In this document: positions 47,133 through 56,612 of the stretch, one piece after another
How positions within the stretch are numbered: the first letter of the stretch is position 1
Layout: each line of letters opens with the position of its first letter
Origin: Cytophagaceae bacterium
GTDB lineage: Bacteria; Bacteroidota; Bacteroidia; Cytophagales; Spirosomataceae
Length of the DNA: 64,000 bases
NCBI GenBank assembly: GCA_017984215.1
Contig: JAGOAA010000001.1
Location: forward strand, 124,001 to 188,000
Direction: 5' to 3'
Notes under the pieces: model-generated
What the model was told of the DNA's origin: nothing
What the model saw: the letters and a program-made list of their open reading frames with translations, nothing else
Database searches by the model: none
Made by a program: the position numbers and the translations under genes

Positions 47133-47786
47133 ATGTTAGAATTGAAAAATATTTCCAAATCCTATGGAGCACAATTGATTCTAAACAATATAAACTTGAC
47201 AGTTGAGCCAAACCAATTAGTTTCCATTTTAGGACCCTCTGGTTCGGGGAAAAGTACATTACTTCAAATCATTGGTTTACTGCAAAAACCTGATAACGGT
47301 AAAATTCATTTAAATGGAGTTCATTACGATGAATTAAAAGAAAGCGATTTGGCCAACTTTCGAAATACGCAGCTCGGTTTTGTTTTTCAGTTTCACAATC
47401 TTTTAGGGGAATTTACCTGTGCCGAAAACATTAAGATGCCTTTATTGATCAGAGAAAGTAAAATTACGGAAGAGCAAGAAGTTTATTACCAAGAAATAAT
47501 CTGCCATCTAGGTATCGAGCCATTGATGAATAAATTCCCGAGCCAACTATCAGGTGGAGAACAACAGCGTGTTGCAGTGGCGCGCGCCCTTATTAACAAG
47601 CCTGCATTATTATTAGCAGATGAACCCACAGGAAACTTAGATAATAAAAATGCTGAAGCCTTGTATGAAATGTTTTTGCAATTGAAACAGACCTACGGCC
47701 AACAAATCATTATGGTTACGCACAACGAGGCCTTAACAAAGCAATCCGATCAAATAATCTATTTAAATTCTGGGGTCATTCAATAG
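47133..47786 (+). CDS. lolD: LolD-like lipoprotein-release ABC ATPase
   Basis: A 217-aa ATPase: Walker [10 protein letters not shown] at 34-42, LolD-type [15 protein letters not shown] near 88-102, signature LSGGEQQR near 137-144 and Walker [13 protein letters not shown]. The QFHNLL segment places it in the LolD/MacB/FtsE group and nearest LolD. LolCDE releases lipoproteins from the inner membrane for transfer to the outer membrane. Permease genes are not adjacent. It lies 54 bp before the miaB ATG and is divergent from sucC; I see no clear promoter in the 96-nt gap. Confidence 0.85.
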   Translation: MLELKNISKSYGAQLILNNINLTVEPNQLVSILGPSGSGKSTLLQIIGLLQKPDNGKIHLNGVHYDELKESDLANFRNTQLGFVFQFHNLLGEFTCAENIKMPLLIRESKITEEQEVYYQEIICHLGIEPLMNKFPSQLSGGEQQRVAVARALINKPALLLADEPTGNLDNKNAEALYEMFLQLKQTYGQQIIMVTHNEALTKQSDQIIYLNSGVIQ

Positions 47787-47840
47787 CTTTCTCTGACATA
47801 ATGTCATAAATTGCATGCCAAATTAGTTATTCATTCGTCT

Positions 47841-49262
47841 ATGCAAGCGTTAAAGGTTTTATCAACAGAGGAAAAAGAAGCATTGGATTCACCGCGTATT
47901 TCTACGGATTTTACGCAATCTGATTATTTAGGAAAGGTGTACATTGAAAGTTATGGCTGTCAAATGAACTTTGCAGATTCAGAGGTTGTCACTTCTATCT
48001 TAATTAATAAAGGCTATGGCACAACGTCAAATATTTCAGAAGCCGATACCATTTTACTAAATACATGTGCAATTCGCGACAATGCTGAAAATAAAATCAG
48101 ACATCGTCTTCAAGCATTTAAGGCAATAAAGGCCCAAAAACCTGATGTAACCATTGGTATTTTGGGTTGTATGGCTGAGCGATTAAAGATTAAATTAATT
48201 GAAGAAGAAAAATTAGTTGATTTAGTCGCAGGTCCAGATTCTTACCGAGATTTACCTAATCTATTAGATCAAATTGAAAACGGACAAAAAGCTATCAATG
48301 TTTTTCTTTCGAAAGAAGAGACTTATGGGGATATAGAACCCGTACGATTAAATTCGAATGGCGTAGGAGCTTTTGTTAGCATCATGCGTGGATGTGATAA
48401 CATGTGCTCATTCTGTGTGGTACCCTTTACAAGAGGAAGAGAACGCTCAAGAGACCTTGTATCCATTATACATGAGTGTACTGCTTTATTTAATCAGGGC
48501 TATCGTGAGGTAAATTTATTAGGTCAAAATGTCGACTCTTACCATTGGATTAATCCAGATTCAAATGAGACCGTAAATTTTGCTCAATTATTAGCGCAAA
48601 CTGCTCAAATTCATCCTGACTTACGTATTCGATTCTCTACCTCACATCCGAAGGATATTACAGATGAGGTTCTTCATACAATGGCACGGTTTGAAAATAT
48701 TTGTAAGAACATTCACCTTCCTGCGCAAAGTGGCAATAACCGTATTTTGGAATTAATGAATCGGACTTACACGCGTGAATGGTATTTAGACAGAATTAAA
48801 TCTATTCGAGCAATTTTAGGTGAAGATTGTGGAATATCACATGATATCATTGCAGGTTTTTGTTCAGAAACAGAAGAAGAGCATCAAGATACTTTAGCCT
48901 TGTTAGCGGAAGTTCAATATGATTTTGGTTATATGTTTACCTATTCCGAGCGACCTGGTACCCCCGCAGCTAAAAAATATCCCGATGATGTACCTGATGA
49001 CGTAAAATCAAGACGATTAAGTGAAATTATTGATTTACAGCGTAAACATTCGGGTATTCGAAATGAACGGTTAATTGGACGAATTGAAAAGATTCTAGTC
49101 GAAGGCAATTCGAAAAAGTCAGATAAACATCATTATGGAAAGACAGATTCCAATAAAGTGGTCGTTTTTCCTAAGGGAACCGAACAGATCGGTGAATATG
49201 TATATGTGAAAGTGCTTTCTTGTACAACAGGAACTTTAATTGGCGAATTAGTAAATTCCTAA
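47841..49262 (+). CDS. miaB: tRNA-2-methylthio-N6-dimethylallyladenosine synthase MiaB
   Basis: A protein of about 473 aa, a radical SAM methylthiotransferase modifying A37 of tRNAs that read UNN codons. Domains: N-terminal UPF0004 domain with three Fe-S cysteines ([34 protein letters not shown]), the radical SAM CxxxCxxC in [12 protein letters not shown], and a C-terminal TRAM domain. I chose the ATG at 47841 ([13 protein letters not shown]) over the TTG at 47811. It is followed after 4 bp by the sigma-54 activator gene. Confidence 0.95.
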   Translation: MQALKVLSTEEKEALDSPRISTDFTQSDYLGKVYIESYGCQMNFADSEVVTSILINKGYGTTSNISEADTILLNTCAIRDNAENKIRHRLQAFKAIKAQKPDVTIGILGCMAERLKIKLIEEEKLVDLVAGPDSYRDLPNLLDQIENGQKAINVFLSKEETYGDIEPVRLNSNGVGAFVSIMRGCDNMCSFCVVPFTRGRERSRDLVSIIHECTALFNQGYREVNLLGQNVDSYHWINPDSNETVNFAQLLAQTAQIHPDLRIRFSTSHPKDITDEVLHTMARFENICKNIHLPAQSGNNRILELMNRTYTREWYLDRIKSIRAILGEDCGISHDIIAGFCSETEEEHQDTLALLAEVQYDFGYMFTYSERPGTPAAKKYPDDVPDDVKSRRLSEIIDLQRKHSGIRNERLIGRIEKILVEGNSKKSDKHHYGKTDSNKVVVFPKGTEQIGEYVYVKVLSCTTGTLIGELVNS

Positions 49263-49266
49263 AACG

Positions 49267-50556
49267 ATGGAAACAAGTCATTTAACAGCTTTAAAGGCTA
49301 GGTTCGGAATAATAGGTAATGCTCCTTCCCTATTGCATGCGATATCCATTGCTGAGCAAGTGGCTCCTACGGACATGACCGTATTGATTACAGGAGAAAG
49401 TGGATCAGGAAAAGAATCTTTTTCAAAAATTATCCATAGTTTATCTAAGCGAAAACATGGCCAATTTATTGCGGTCAATTGTGGCGCCATACCGGAAGGC
49501 ACCATTGATTCCGAATTGTTTGGACATGAAAAAGGGTCATTTACAGGCGCTATAGAGGCGAGAAAGGGATATTTTGAGGTAACTGACGGCGGTACAATCT
49601 TTTTGGATGAAATTGCTGAAATGCCTTTGGGAACGCAAGCTCGATTATTAAGGGTATTAGAAAATGGAGAATTCTATCGAGTAGGTTCATCCAAAGTACA
49701 GCGAACGAATACACGTGTTGTCGCGGCAACCAACCTAAACTTACAGGACGCCATTAGTCAAGGGAAATTTAGAGAAGACTTGTATTATCGCTTATGTACA
49801 GTACCAATCTATGTTCCCCCGTTGCGCGAAAGAGGACAAGACATCGAATTGTTATTCAGAAAATTCACAACCGACTTTTCAGAATTACACCGTGTAAAAC
49901 CCATTACATTGACAAATGAAGCTAAAATACTACTTCAGAAACAACATTTCCCTGGTAATATTCGCCAATTAAAAAATTTGGCAGAGCAAATTTCCGTTTT
50001 GGAAATGGGTGACCGAATCGTCGATGAGGAAAAATTACATGAATATTTAGTTTTCAATGAACCAAAATTGAAATCAAGTGTCGTAAAATCTGATTTTTTC
50101 CAAAGTTCCGAAGGAATGAATGAGCGGGAGATTCTTTATAAAATCTTGTTTGATCTCAAGCGGGATGTGACAGAATTAAAGAAAATATTGCTTAAAGTAA
50201 TTGAAACGGGGAATAGTGCAGGATATGATATTTTACATGAGAATCCATCATTATTTGCTGATTTACGACCATCGGAGGATATCTCCAAAGGATTAGCACT
50301 ACCGGTTCAACGCATCGAGGAACCCACCGAACAATTGAATTATGCGAGTGAAGAACCGATTGATTTAAATTATGAAGAGGTTATAAGTCCAAGTCAGGAT
50401 GTTACATTATCTTTAGAAAAACAGGAAAAAGAAATCATCATCCGCGCCCTGAAAAAAAATAAGAATAAAAGAAAACATGCTGCCAAAGATTTAGGCATTT
50501 CTGAACGTACTTTATACCGTAAAATCAAACAATATGATTTGGAAGACTTGGCATAA
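49267..50556 (+). CDS. Sigma-54-dependent transcriptional activator, no receiver domain
   Basis: A 429-aa AAA+ activator that remodels RNA polymerase-sigma54. Walker A GESGSGKE is at 43-50, the sigma-contacting loop GSFTGA at 90-95 (canonical GAFTGA with Ala to Ser), Walker B IFLDEIAE at 111-118, then a linker of about 120 residues and a Fis-type HTH (KHAAKDLGISERTLYRKIKQ) at the C-terminus. There is no N-terminal sensor or receiver domain, so activity may be set by expression, a partner or the linker. It overlaps lptE by 23 bp. Confidence 0.93.
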   Translation: METSHLTALKARFGIIGNAPSLLHAISIAEQVAPTDMTVLITGESGSGKESFSKIIHSLSKRKHGQFIAVNCGAIPEGTIDSELFGHEKGSFTGAIEARKGYFEVTDGGTIFLDEIAEMPLGTQARLLRVLENGEFYRVGSSKVQRTNTRVVAATNLNLQDAISQGKFREDLYYRLCTVPIYVPPLRERGQDIELLFRKFTTDFSELHRVKPITLTNEAKILLQKQHFPGNIRQLKNLAEQISVLEMGDRIVDEEKLHEYLVFNEPKLKSSVVKSDFFQSSEGMNEREILYKILFDLKRDVTELKKILLKVIETGNSAGYDILHENPSLFADLRPSEDISKGLALPVQRIEEPTEQLNYASEEPIDLNYEEVISPSQDVTLSLEKQEKEIIIRALKKNKNKRKHAAKDLGISERTLYRKIKQYDLEDLA

Positions 50557-51037
50557 ATTAATTGCGATAATAGTTTTTGTAGCGATGCAAGGTTGCTATA
50601 GTTTCAAGGGAGCTAGTCTTTCCGCCGATTTGAAGACGATTCAGATTAACAATATCCGTATGGAAACGGCTGGTGGTCCTTCAAACCTAGGACTAACTGT
50701 TAATGAAAAATTAAAAGAATATTTTCAACGAAATACAACCCTTAAATTAACGAACCAAAATCCTGATTTACTTGTAGAGGGCACCATTGTAGGTTATGAA
50801 CTAACACCGCAGGCGCCTACCACCGATGATAAAGCAGGACTTAATCGATTGACATTGCGCGTTAATTTTATCGTGACCAATAAATTAGATGAAGAGAAAA
50901 ATTTTGAACAGGAATTCTCTTTTTATCAAGATTTTCCGCAAAATCAAACATTAACGCAAGTTGAAAAAGTATTGATACCTAAATTATCGGATCAAATTAT
51001 CTTAGACTTATTCAATAAAATAGCAGGAGATTGGTAA
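50534..51037 (+). CDS. lptE: LptE-like LPS assembly lipoprotein
   Basis: A 167-aa lipoprotein: a signal peptide ends at a lipobox VAMQGC (lipidated C21), followed by YSFKGASLSADLKTIQINNI, the typical start of Bacteroidota LptE. LptE plugs LptD in the outer membrane for LPS insertion. The gene begins inside the end of the sigma-54 activator gene and its stop overlaps the next ATG (TAATG). Sequence conservation in this family is low, so the call rests on the N-terminal pattern, length and position before secG. Confidence 0.85.
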   Translation: MIWKTWHKLIAIIVFVAMQGCYSFKGASLSADLKTIQINNIRMETAGGPSNLGLTVNEKLKEYFQRNTTLKLTNQNPDLLVEGTIVGYELTPQAPTTDDKAGLNRLTLRVNFIVTNKLDEEKNFEQEFSFYQDFPQNQTLTQVEKVLIPKLSDQIILDLFNKIAGDW

Positions 51038-51558
51038 TGAAAATCAATAAGTCCCAACAATTATGGTATTTGTTAAATCGTTTTGATCGTGAAGAATCAG
51101 AAACGAATACGCTCCTATTGAAAGATTTAGAAAATTATCCTTTCTTTTATTTACTCAATTGGAATTTTGAACAGGGGCAACAGATTATGCGAAAAACAGC
51201 TTTGCAATCTCCTATTCGACAACAGTTTTACCATGCTAATTTTGATGCACCGGTATTAACAAACAATAATAGTACAGCAAACAGTCAGCAGGATATCATA
51301 GAAGACTTTCTTCAAAAAATGCCCAGCTTGGCAAAAGCGAAGAAACAATCAACTAGTGATGATGTGGAGCCCGAAGTAGATTTAGCTGCTAGTACTTGGA
51401 CCCCACCCGTATCAGAAACATTTGCCATAATTTTAGCTAAACAGCAAAAATATCAACAGGCTATTGATATATATGAACAATTAATCTTGGCAAAACCTGA
51501 AAAAAGGCTTTACTTTGTAACTCGTATTTCAGAATTAAAACAAAATATAAACGAATAA
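51037..51558 (+). CDS. Conserved hypothetical protein between lptE and secG
   Basis: A 173-aa protein starting at ATG 51037, overlapping the lptE stop by one base; the TTG at 51031 is rejected. Residues 1-60 are helical (QQLWYLLNRFDREESETNTLLLKD, split by motif), the middle is low-complexity and polar (about 68-120), and the C-terminus holds a TPR-like pair (TFAIILAKQQKYQQAIDIYEQL). No signal peptide or membrane segment. It is probably cytoplasmic and conserved by position, but I do not recognise a function. Confidence 0.75.
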   Translation: MKINKSQQLWYLLNRFDREESETNTLLLKDLENYPFFYLLNWNFEQGQQIMRKTALQSPIRQQFYHANFDAPVLTNNNSTANSQQDIIEDFLQKMPSLAKAKKQSTSDDVEPEVDLAASTWTPPVSETFAIILAKQQKYQQAIDIYEQLILAKPEKRLYFVTRISELKQNINE

Positions 51559-51560
51559 AT

Positions 51561-51893
51561 ATGTTTACGCTATTAATTTCTCTTATTGTTCTTTTCTCGG
51601 TCCTATTAATTATTCTTATTTTGGTTCAAAATCCCAAAGGAGGAGGAATTAGTGGAGAGTTTGGATCTGCTGGTGCTACACAAATGTTTGGTGTACAAAA
51701 AACAGGCGATTTAGTAGAACAATTAACTTGGGGATTCTCTATTGCTATTTTAGCTTTAGTCCTTATCACAAACTTCACAGTTTCTTCTGGTTCTGCAGAT
51801 GCAACACAGTCGGTGAATGTAGAAAAAGCAGCGACGAAAACAGTTCCTGCAGCTCCTGCTCCTATGGCGCCAGCTACACCTGCAGCAAAATAA
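51561..51893 (+). CDS. secG: Preprotein translocase subunit SecG
   Basis: A 110-aa inner membrane protein with two helices (about 2-22 and 54-75) and the SecG loop QNPKGGGISGEFGSAGATQMFG between them. It assists SecYE in protein export. The C-terminal 30 residues are a low-complexity Ala/Pro tail (PAAPAPMAPATPAAK), longer than in the minimal family member. It is the last gene of the miaB-secG run and is followed by a hairpin terminator. Confidence 0.93.
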   Translation: MFTLLISLIVLFSVLLIILILVQNPKGGGISGEFGSAGATQMFGVQKTGDLVEQLTWGFSIAILALVLITNFTVSSGSADATQSVNVEKAATKTVPAAPAPMAPATPAAK

Positions 51894-51916
51894 TTAACTG
51901 ACATTTTTTCAGTCTT

Positions 51917-51963
51917 AAATGCGTGGCATACATATTGAGTATGTAGTCACGCATTTCTATTTT
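51917..51963 (+). terminator. Hairpin terminator behind secG
   Basis: AAATGCGTG (51917-51925) pairs perfectly with CACGCATTT (51948-51956), with an inner CATAC/GTATG stem, and is followed by TCTATTTT. It separates the secG operon from groES. I see no CIRCE-type repeat in the rest of this gap, so no sign of HrcA control. Confidence 0.6.
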
Positions 51964-52005
51964 AATTAGAAATTGAAATTTTACAAATCTTAAATTTATT
52001 ATAAC

Positions 52006-52284
52006 ATGTCAAAATTAACGATCAAACCCTTAGCAGATCGCGTTATTGTTGAGCCAGCTGCTGCGGAAGAAAAAACAGCTTTTGGAATCATTATTCCTGA
52101 CACTGCGAAAGAAAAACCACAAAAAGGTATCATTGTTGCTGTTGGAAATGGCAAGAAAGATGAGCCCATTACAGTTAAAGTTGGGGATGAAGTTTTGTAT
52201 GGTAAATATTCAGGAACCGAGATAACCATCGAAGGCAAAGATTATTTAATCATGCGCGAGTCTGACATTTTTGCAGTATTGTAA
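52006..52284 (+). CDS. groES: Co-chaperonin GroES
   Basis: A 92-aa co-chaperonin capping GroEL. It has the family start [22 protein letters not shown], the mobile loop around [19 protein letters not shown] and the [14 protein letters not shown] segment near 62-75. It lies 32 bp before groEL in the usual order. No clear consensus promoter or heat-shock repeat was found upstream. Confidence 0.97.
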   Translation: MSKLTIKPLADRVIVEPAAAEEKTAFGIIIPDTAKEKPQKGIIVAVGNGKKDEPITVKVGDEVLYGKYSGTEITIEGKDYLIMRESDIFAVL

Positions 52285-52316
52285 TTTATTTAAACCTAAA
52301 ATCAATTTAATATATC

Positions 52317-53945
52317 ATGGCAAAGGAATTATATTTCGATAGCGAAGCGCGCGAAAAGATGAAAAGAGGGGTCGATACCCTTGCAAATGCTGTAAAAGTA
52401 ACCTTAGGACCTAAAGGTCGTAATGTAATTATTGATAAAAAGTTTGGTTCACCTTCGATCACAAAAGATGGTGTATCTGTTGCTAAAGAAATCGAATTAG
52501 AGGACCCTGTAGAAAATATGGGGGCTCAATTAGTTAAAGAGGTAGCTTCAAAAACAGCTGATCAAGCTGGAGACGGAACAACTACAGCGACCGTATTAAC
52601 TCAAGCTATCTACACAATTGGTTCTAAGAACGTTGCAGCAGGAGCTAATCCGATGGACCTTAAAAAAGGTATTGAGAAAGCTGTAGAGGCAATCGTTGCT
52701 AATTTAAAAGGCCAATCTCGTCCTATTACAACTTCTAACGAAATTGCACAAGTAGCTACAATTTCAGCGAATAACGATTTTGAAATCGGTACGATGATCT
52801 CATCTGCCATGGATAAAGTAGGTCGCGAAGGTGTTATCACTGTAGAAGAAGCACGTGGTACTGAAACGGAGGTTAAGACCGTGGAAGGTATGCAATTCGA
52901 CCGTGGATATTTATCTCCCTATTTCGTAACAAATACAGAAAAAATGGAGGTTGAATTAGAAAAACCTTTCATCTTGATATCTGAAAAGAAGGTTTCTTCT
53001 ATGAAGGAATTATTACCTGTATTAGAAGGAGTAGCACAAACAGGTCGTCCATTATTGATTATCTCAGAAGATGTCGATGGAGAAGCTTTAGCTACGTTGG
53101 TTGTTAATAAAATTCGTGGTGCCCTTAAAGTTGCTGCCGTAAAAGCCCCAGGATTTGGTGATCGTCGTAAAGCTATGTTGGAAGACATCGCTATCTTAAC
53201 TGGTGGAACGGTAATATCAGAAGATCGCGGATTTAAATTAGAAAATGCTACAATTGAATATCTAGGTCAAGCTGAGAAAATCATCATTGATAAAGACAAT
53301 ACGACAATCGTAAATGGTGCGGGATCTGCTGATGATATCACAAATCGTGTGAATCAAATTAAAGCACAAATCGAAAATACAACTTCAGATTACGATCGCG
53401 AGAAATTACAAGAACGTCTTGCTAAATTATCAGGTGGTGTTGCAATTCTTTACATTGGTGCTGCGACAGAGGTTGAAATGAAGGAAAAGAAAGACCGTGT
53501 TGACGATGCTTTACACGCTACACGTGCGGCGGTAGAAGAAGGAATTGTAGCAGGTGGTGGTGTTGCATTGATTCGTGCCATTAGTTCATTAGAAGGGCTA
53601 AAAGGAGAAAATGAAGACCAAACAACAGGTATCAACATTATTCGTCAAGCAGTAGAGTCTCCATTACGTACAATTGTTGCTAATGCGGGTGGAGAAGGTT
53701 CCGTTGTTATTAATGCTGTTAAAGCAGGTAAAGATGACTTCGGTTACAATGCCCGTGAAGATAAGTATGAAAATATGATTGCAGCAGGTATCATTGATCC
53801 GACAAAGGTTACGCGTTTGGCATTAGAAAATGCTGCATCTATTGCAGGATTATTATTGACAACTGAATGTGTAATTGCTGACAAGCCAGCAAATGAGGCA
53901 CCTCATGCTCATGGTGCAGGTGGTGGCATGGGTGGCATGATGTAA
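52317..53945 (+). CDS. groEL: Chaperonin GroEL
   Basis: A 542-aa subunit of the 60-kDa chaperonin. ATP-site motifs [19 protein letters not shown] near 28-46 and [11 protein letters not shown] near 85-95 (with the catalytic Asp near 397 in [22 protein letters not shown]) are intact, and the tail ends in GGMGGMM. It follows groES and is closed by a strong terminator. Confidence 0.98.
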   Translation: MAKELYFDSEAREKMKRGVDTLANAVKVTLGPKGRNVIIDKKFGSPSITKDGVSVAKEIELEDPVENMGAQLVKEVASKTADQAGDGTTTATVLTQAIYTIGSKNVAAGANPMDLKKGIEKAVEAIVANLKGQSRPITTSNEIAQVATISANNDFEIGTMISSAMDKVGREGVITVEEARGTETEVKTVEGMQFDRGYLSPYFVTNTEKMEVELEKPFILISEKKVSSMKELLPVLEGVAQTGRPLLIISEDVDGEALATLVVNKIRGALKVAAVKAPGFGDRRKAMLEDIAILTGGTVISEDRGFKLENATIEYLGQAEKIIIDKDNTTIVNGAGSADDITNRVNQIKAQIENTTSDYDREKLQERLAKLSGGVAILYIGAATEVEMKEKKDRVDDALHATRAAVEEGIVAGGGVALIRAISSLEGLKGENEDQTTGINIIRQAVESPLRTIVANAGGEGSVVINAVKAGKDDFGYNAREDKYENMIAAGIIDPTKVTRLALENAASIAGLLLTTECVIADKPANEAPHAHGAGGGMGGMM

Positions 53946-53967
53946 TTCAAATTTTATTTAGACAAAA

Positions 53968-53995
53968 AACTCCCCATATTTGGGGAGTTTTTTTA
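53968..53995 (+). terminator. Intrinsic terminator behind groEL
   Basis: AACTCCCCA (53968-53976), loop TATT, TGGGGAGTT (53981-53989), then a run of T. A textbook rho-independent terminator. Confidence 0.85.
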
Positions 53996-54007
53996 TTTAA
54001 TAGCCTT

Positions 54008-54538
54008 ATGAAAAGAATCGCAATAGACATGGATGACGTGATGGCAGACACCACGTTCAAAATTATACAGTACATCAACGAAAAAGTTACAGGGGATTAT
54101 ACTTATGAGGGGCTCATGACGGCAAAGGATTCTGAGAAGAAAGCTTTTTATGATGTATACATTGCAAACAATGACTTTCTTTGGGAGCCCGGTTTTTTCG
54201 AAGACATCCCTGTCAAACCCCATGCGATTGAAGTGATACAAGCCCTTCAGGAAAAATATGAAGTATTCATCGTTTCAGCGGCGACAGAATTCCCAAACTC
54301 CATGAAGGAAAAACTAAATTGGATGGCTAAACACTTTCCATTTATTGGTTGGCAAAATACCGTGTTTTGTGGCCACAAGCATATGATTTTAGCTGATTAT
54401 TTAATCGATGATCACGAGAAAAATCTAAAGACATTTACGGGAACTCCTCTCCTATTTACTGCGCCACATAACTTACACATTCAAGAATATGAACGTGTGA
54501 ATACTTGGTTGGACGTAAAAGCTAGATTATTGGTATGA
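54008..54538 (+). CDS. 5'(3')-deoxyribonucleotidase-like HAD phosphatase
   Basis: A 176-aa HAD-superfamily protein of the NT5C type. The catalytic motif is AIDMDDVMAD (D7 nucleophile, D9 acid/base), with motif II VSAATEFPNSM near 95-105 and motif IV in LIDDHEKN near 138. Relatives dephosphorylate dNMPs. The gene starts just 13 bp after the groEL terminator and overlaps the downstream MFS transporter by 4 bp, which suggests the product of dephosphorylation may be the exported molecule. Confidence 0.85.
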   Translation: MKRIAIDMDDVMADTTFKIIQYINEKVTGDYTYEGLMTAKDSEKKAFYDVYIANNDFLWEPGFFEDIPVKPHAIEVIQALQEKYEVFIVSAATEFPNSMKEKLNWMAKHFPFIGWQNTVFCGHKHMILADYLIDDHEKNLKTFTGTPLLFTAPHNLHIQEYERVNTWLDVKARLLV

Positions 54539-55674
54539 GCCAACTAATAAAAAATCGATTTAGTATTGGAATTCTGTTTTTGCTTTGTGGCTTAAACTTT
54601 GCCACTTGGGCAACACGAATTCCTGATTTTAAGTATCTATTACACTTATCAGATGCTGAATTAGGCACCGTTTTAATGGGATTGCCGTTTGGATCACTGG
54701 TATCGCTTCCCTTAGCTGGATGGCTTATCTCCAAGTTTAATTCTCGCATCATTTGTATTGTAGCTGTATTTCTTTACATCTTGATTATACCCATTATAAG
54801 CTACAGCATGAATTCATATATGCTATTTATATGCTTATTCTTTTTTGGAATGGCTGGCGATATTTTGAATATAGCCATGAATACCCAAGTCGTTTCATTG
54901 GAGGCCAAAATGAATAAAATAATCATGTCATTTTTTCATGCCATATTCTCCATTGGTTTGATGATTGGCGCCTTATTAGGTGGTTATATATCAAAACTTG
55001 GATATGATATTCAAGATCATTTTTATTTCATTGCCGGACTAAATTTATTAGCCATCCCTGTTTTCTATCCAAATTTGATAAAAGGAGAATCCCAATCGAC
55101 CGATGACGATAAACCAAAATCATCTATTTTACACTTGGGTCGTTACCTAACCATATTAGCCTTAGTGGCATTTTGTGGGATGCTCTGTGAGGGAGCTATG
55201 GCAGATTGGATTACCTTATATTTCAAAGAAGATGTTACTAGCTCATCCTATGCGACAACCATTGGATTTTCATCCTTTGCTCTAGCCATGGTCATCGGAC
55301 GTTTTACGGGAGACTATATATCTAGAAATTTTGGAGTCCGTACAATTTTGACATTAAATGGGTTATTAATCTCCATTGGAATGATAATAACATTATATCT
55401 GCCAATGGTTGAGTTTAAAATCTTAGGTTGTTTTTTAACTGGACTTGGAATCTCTACGATTGTTCCACTTATCTATTCGCAAGCAGGAAATCAAAAAAAT
55501 ATCGAGCCTGCCATTGCCATTGCGGGAGTATCGACCATCGCCTACATTGGCTTTTTAATTGGCCCCGTTTTGATTGGATATTTGGCAGATTTTTCCAACT
55601 TGCAAAGTGCATTATTTTTACTCGTACTATTGGGAATCGTAGCAAGTTTTGTAGCGAACAAATACATTAAATAA
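54535..55674 (+). CDS. MFS transporter, YbjJ-like
   Basis: A 379-aa major facilitator with about twelve helices. The N-terminus FATWATRIPDFKYLLHLSDAELGTVLMGLP resembles YbjJ-like permeases, in which E. coli ybjJ is next to the HAD phosphatase gene ybjI. Here too an HAD-type nucleotidase gene is translationally coupled (4-bp overlap). Substrate unknown; a nucleoside or similar dephosphorylated compound is a guess. An AraC regulator starts 7 bp after it. Confidence 0.82.
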   Translation: MSQLIKNRFSIGILFLLCGLNFATWATRIPDFKYLLHLSDAELGTVLMGLPFGSLVSLPLAGWLISKFNSRIICIVAVFLYILIIPIISYSMNSYMLFICLFFFGMAGDILNIAMNTQVVSLEAKMNKIIMSFFHAIFSIGLMIGALLGGYISKLGYDIQDHFYFIAGLNLLAIPVFYPNLIKGESQSTDDDKPKSSILHLGRYLTILALVAFCGMLCEGAMADWITLYFKEDVTSSSYATTIGFSSFALAMVIGRFTGDYISRNFGVRTILTLNGLLISIGMIITLYLPMVEFKILGCFLTGLGISTIVPLIYSQAGNQKNIEPAIAIAGVSTIAYIGFLIGPVLIGYLADFSNLQSALFLLVLLGIVASFVANKYIK

Positions 55675-55681
55675 GTACAGA

Positions 55682-56539
55682 ATGTTAATTCATTACAAGA
55701 AACCAGAAGGCTTACTCGCGACTTACATCGACCATTATTGGGAAAAAAAGATGGAGGATGAAAGTGATATACCCTATGAGGTCGAAACTATATTTCCAGA
55801 AGATCAATTAGTCATTACATTTTCTCTTGGGAATACCTATTATCGTGCTGTTCAGAATCCTAAAGAATTTGCACCAATTTCAGATGCTACCATTGAGGCG
55901 TTACATACATTACCCACCTATTATAAACATCAGGTTGGCAATCACATCTTTGGGATTAAATTTAAATTAGGCGGATTGGCCTGTTTTTCTAACCTAAGCT
56001 TTAAAAATTTCAACAATGAAAATGTTCCTATAGATAAATACTTAGGTCAAGAATCAAATGCCTGGTTAGCTCAATTGCAAAATTTAAAAACATTCGAAGA
56101 GCGCATAGATCAATTTGAAGAATTATTCATACCCTTATTTCTACCTGACCGCGCTAAAAAATGGAACAGGCTACAAGATTTTGTAGAAACATTAGCATCG
56201 CAAACTGAAATTAATGCTGCGCTGTATAAAACAATTACCCGAGCCTTTATCGAGTTAACGGGCATAACGCCAAAGGAGTATTTACAAATTAAACGTATCA
56301 ATCAATCTTTAGCCTATTTTGCGCAAAACAAAAGTTCAAAAAATCAAGAATTAGCTGAATTATTGGGTTTTTATGATACGGCACATTTCAATCATACCTT
56401 TAAAAAATTCACAGGTAAAACACCTCAAAGTTTCGTATCTGAAATAGAACAAATGCAACCCAATGAATTTGTAGAAGAGTTTAAACAATACATATCTCCC
56501 GAACATTTACTCTACTATTCCTCAAAAAAGCATCAATAA
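55682..56539 (+). CDS. AraC-family transcriptional regulator
   Basis: A 285-aa regulator. The N-terminal 150 residues (YKKPEGLLATYIDHYWEKK onwards) look like the DUF6597 sensor domain found in many AraC proteins; the C-terminal region has the double HTH (FIELTGITPKEYLQIKRINQ and LAELLGFYDTAHFNHTFKKFTGKTP, shown by motif) at about 180-260. It directly follows the MFS transporter and may regulate the nucleotidase/transporter pair. About 25 residues extend beyond the usual HTH end. Confidence 0.87.
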   Translation: MLIHYKKPEGLLATYIDHYWEKKMEDESDIPYEVETIFPEDQLVITFSLGNTYYRAVQNPKEFAPISDATIEALHTLPTYYKHQVGNHIFGIKFKLGGLACFSNLSFKNFNNENVPIDKYLGQESNAWLAQLQNLKTFEERIDQFEELFIPLFLPDRAKKWNRLQDFVETLASQTEINAALYKTITRAFIELTGITPKEYLQIKRINQSLAYFAQNKSSKNQELAELLGFYDTAHFNHTFKKFTGKTPQSFVSEIEQMQPNEFVEEFKQYISPEHLLYYSSKKHQ

Positions 56540-56582
56540 TTTCATTTCGTCCAATAATTACAATTTAAAATCTTTAAATAAT

Positions 56583-56599
56583 TGCTAATTTGGTTAGCA
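56583..56599. promoter_or_regulatory. Inverted repeat before the sugar porter, possible operator
   Basis: TGCTAA, 5 nt, TTAGCA: a perfect 6-bp dyad ending 13 bp before the sugar porter ATG, with a GTATAC palindrome at 56605-56610. A binding site for the GntR/LacI hybrid encoded downstream is plausible. The 73-nt gap holds no consensus promoter that I can see. Confidence 0.35.
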
Positions 56600-56612
56600 T
56601 TTAGGTATACAT

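Noticed and set aside
51894..52005. CIRCE/HrcA or heat-shock operator before groES
   Set aside because: No TTAGCACTC-type repeat is present; the only strong dyad is the terminator hairpin of the secG operon.
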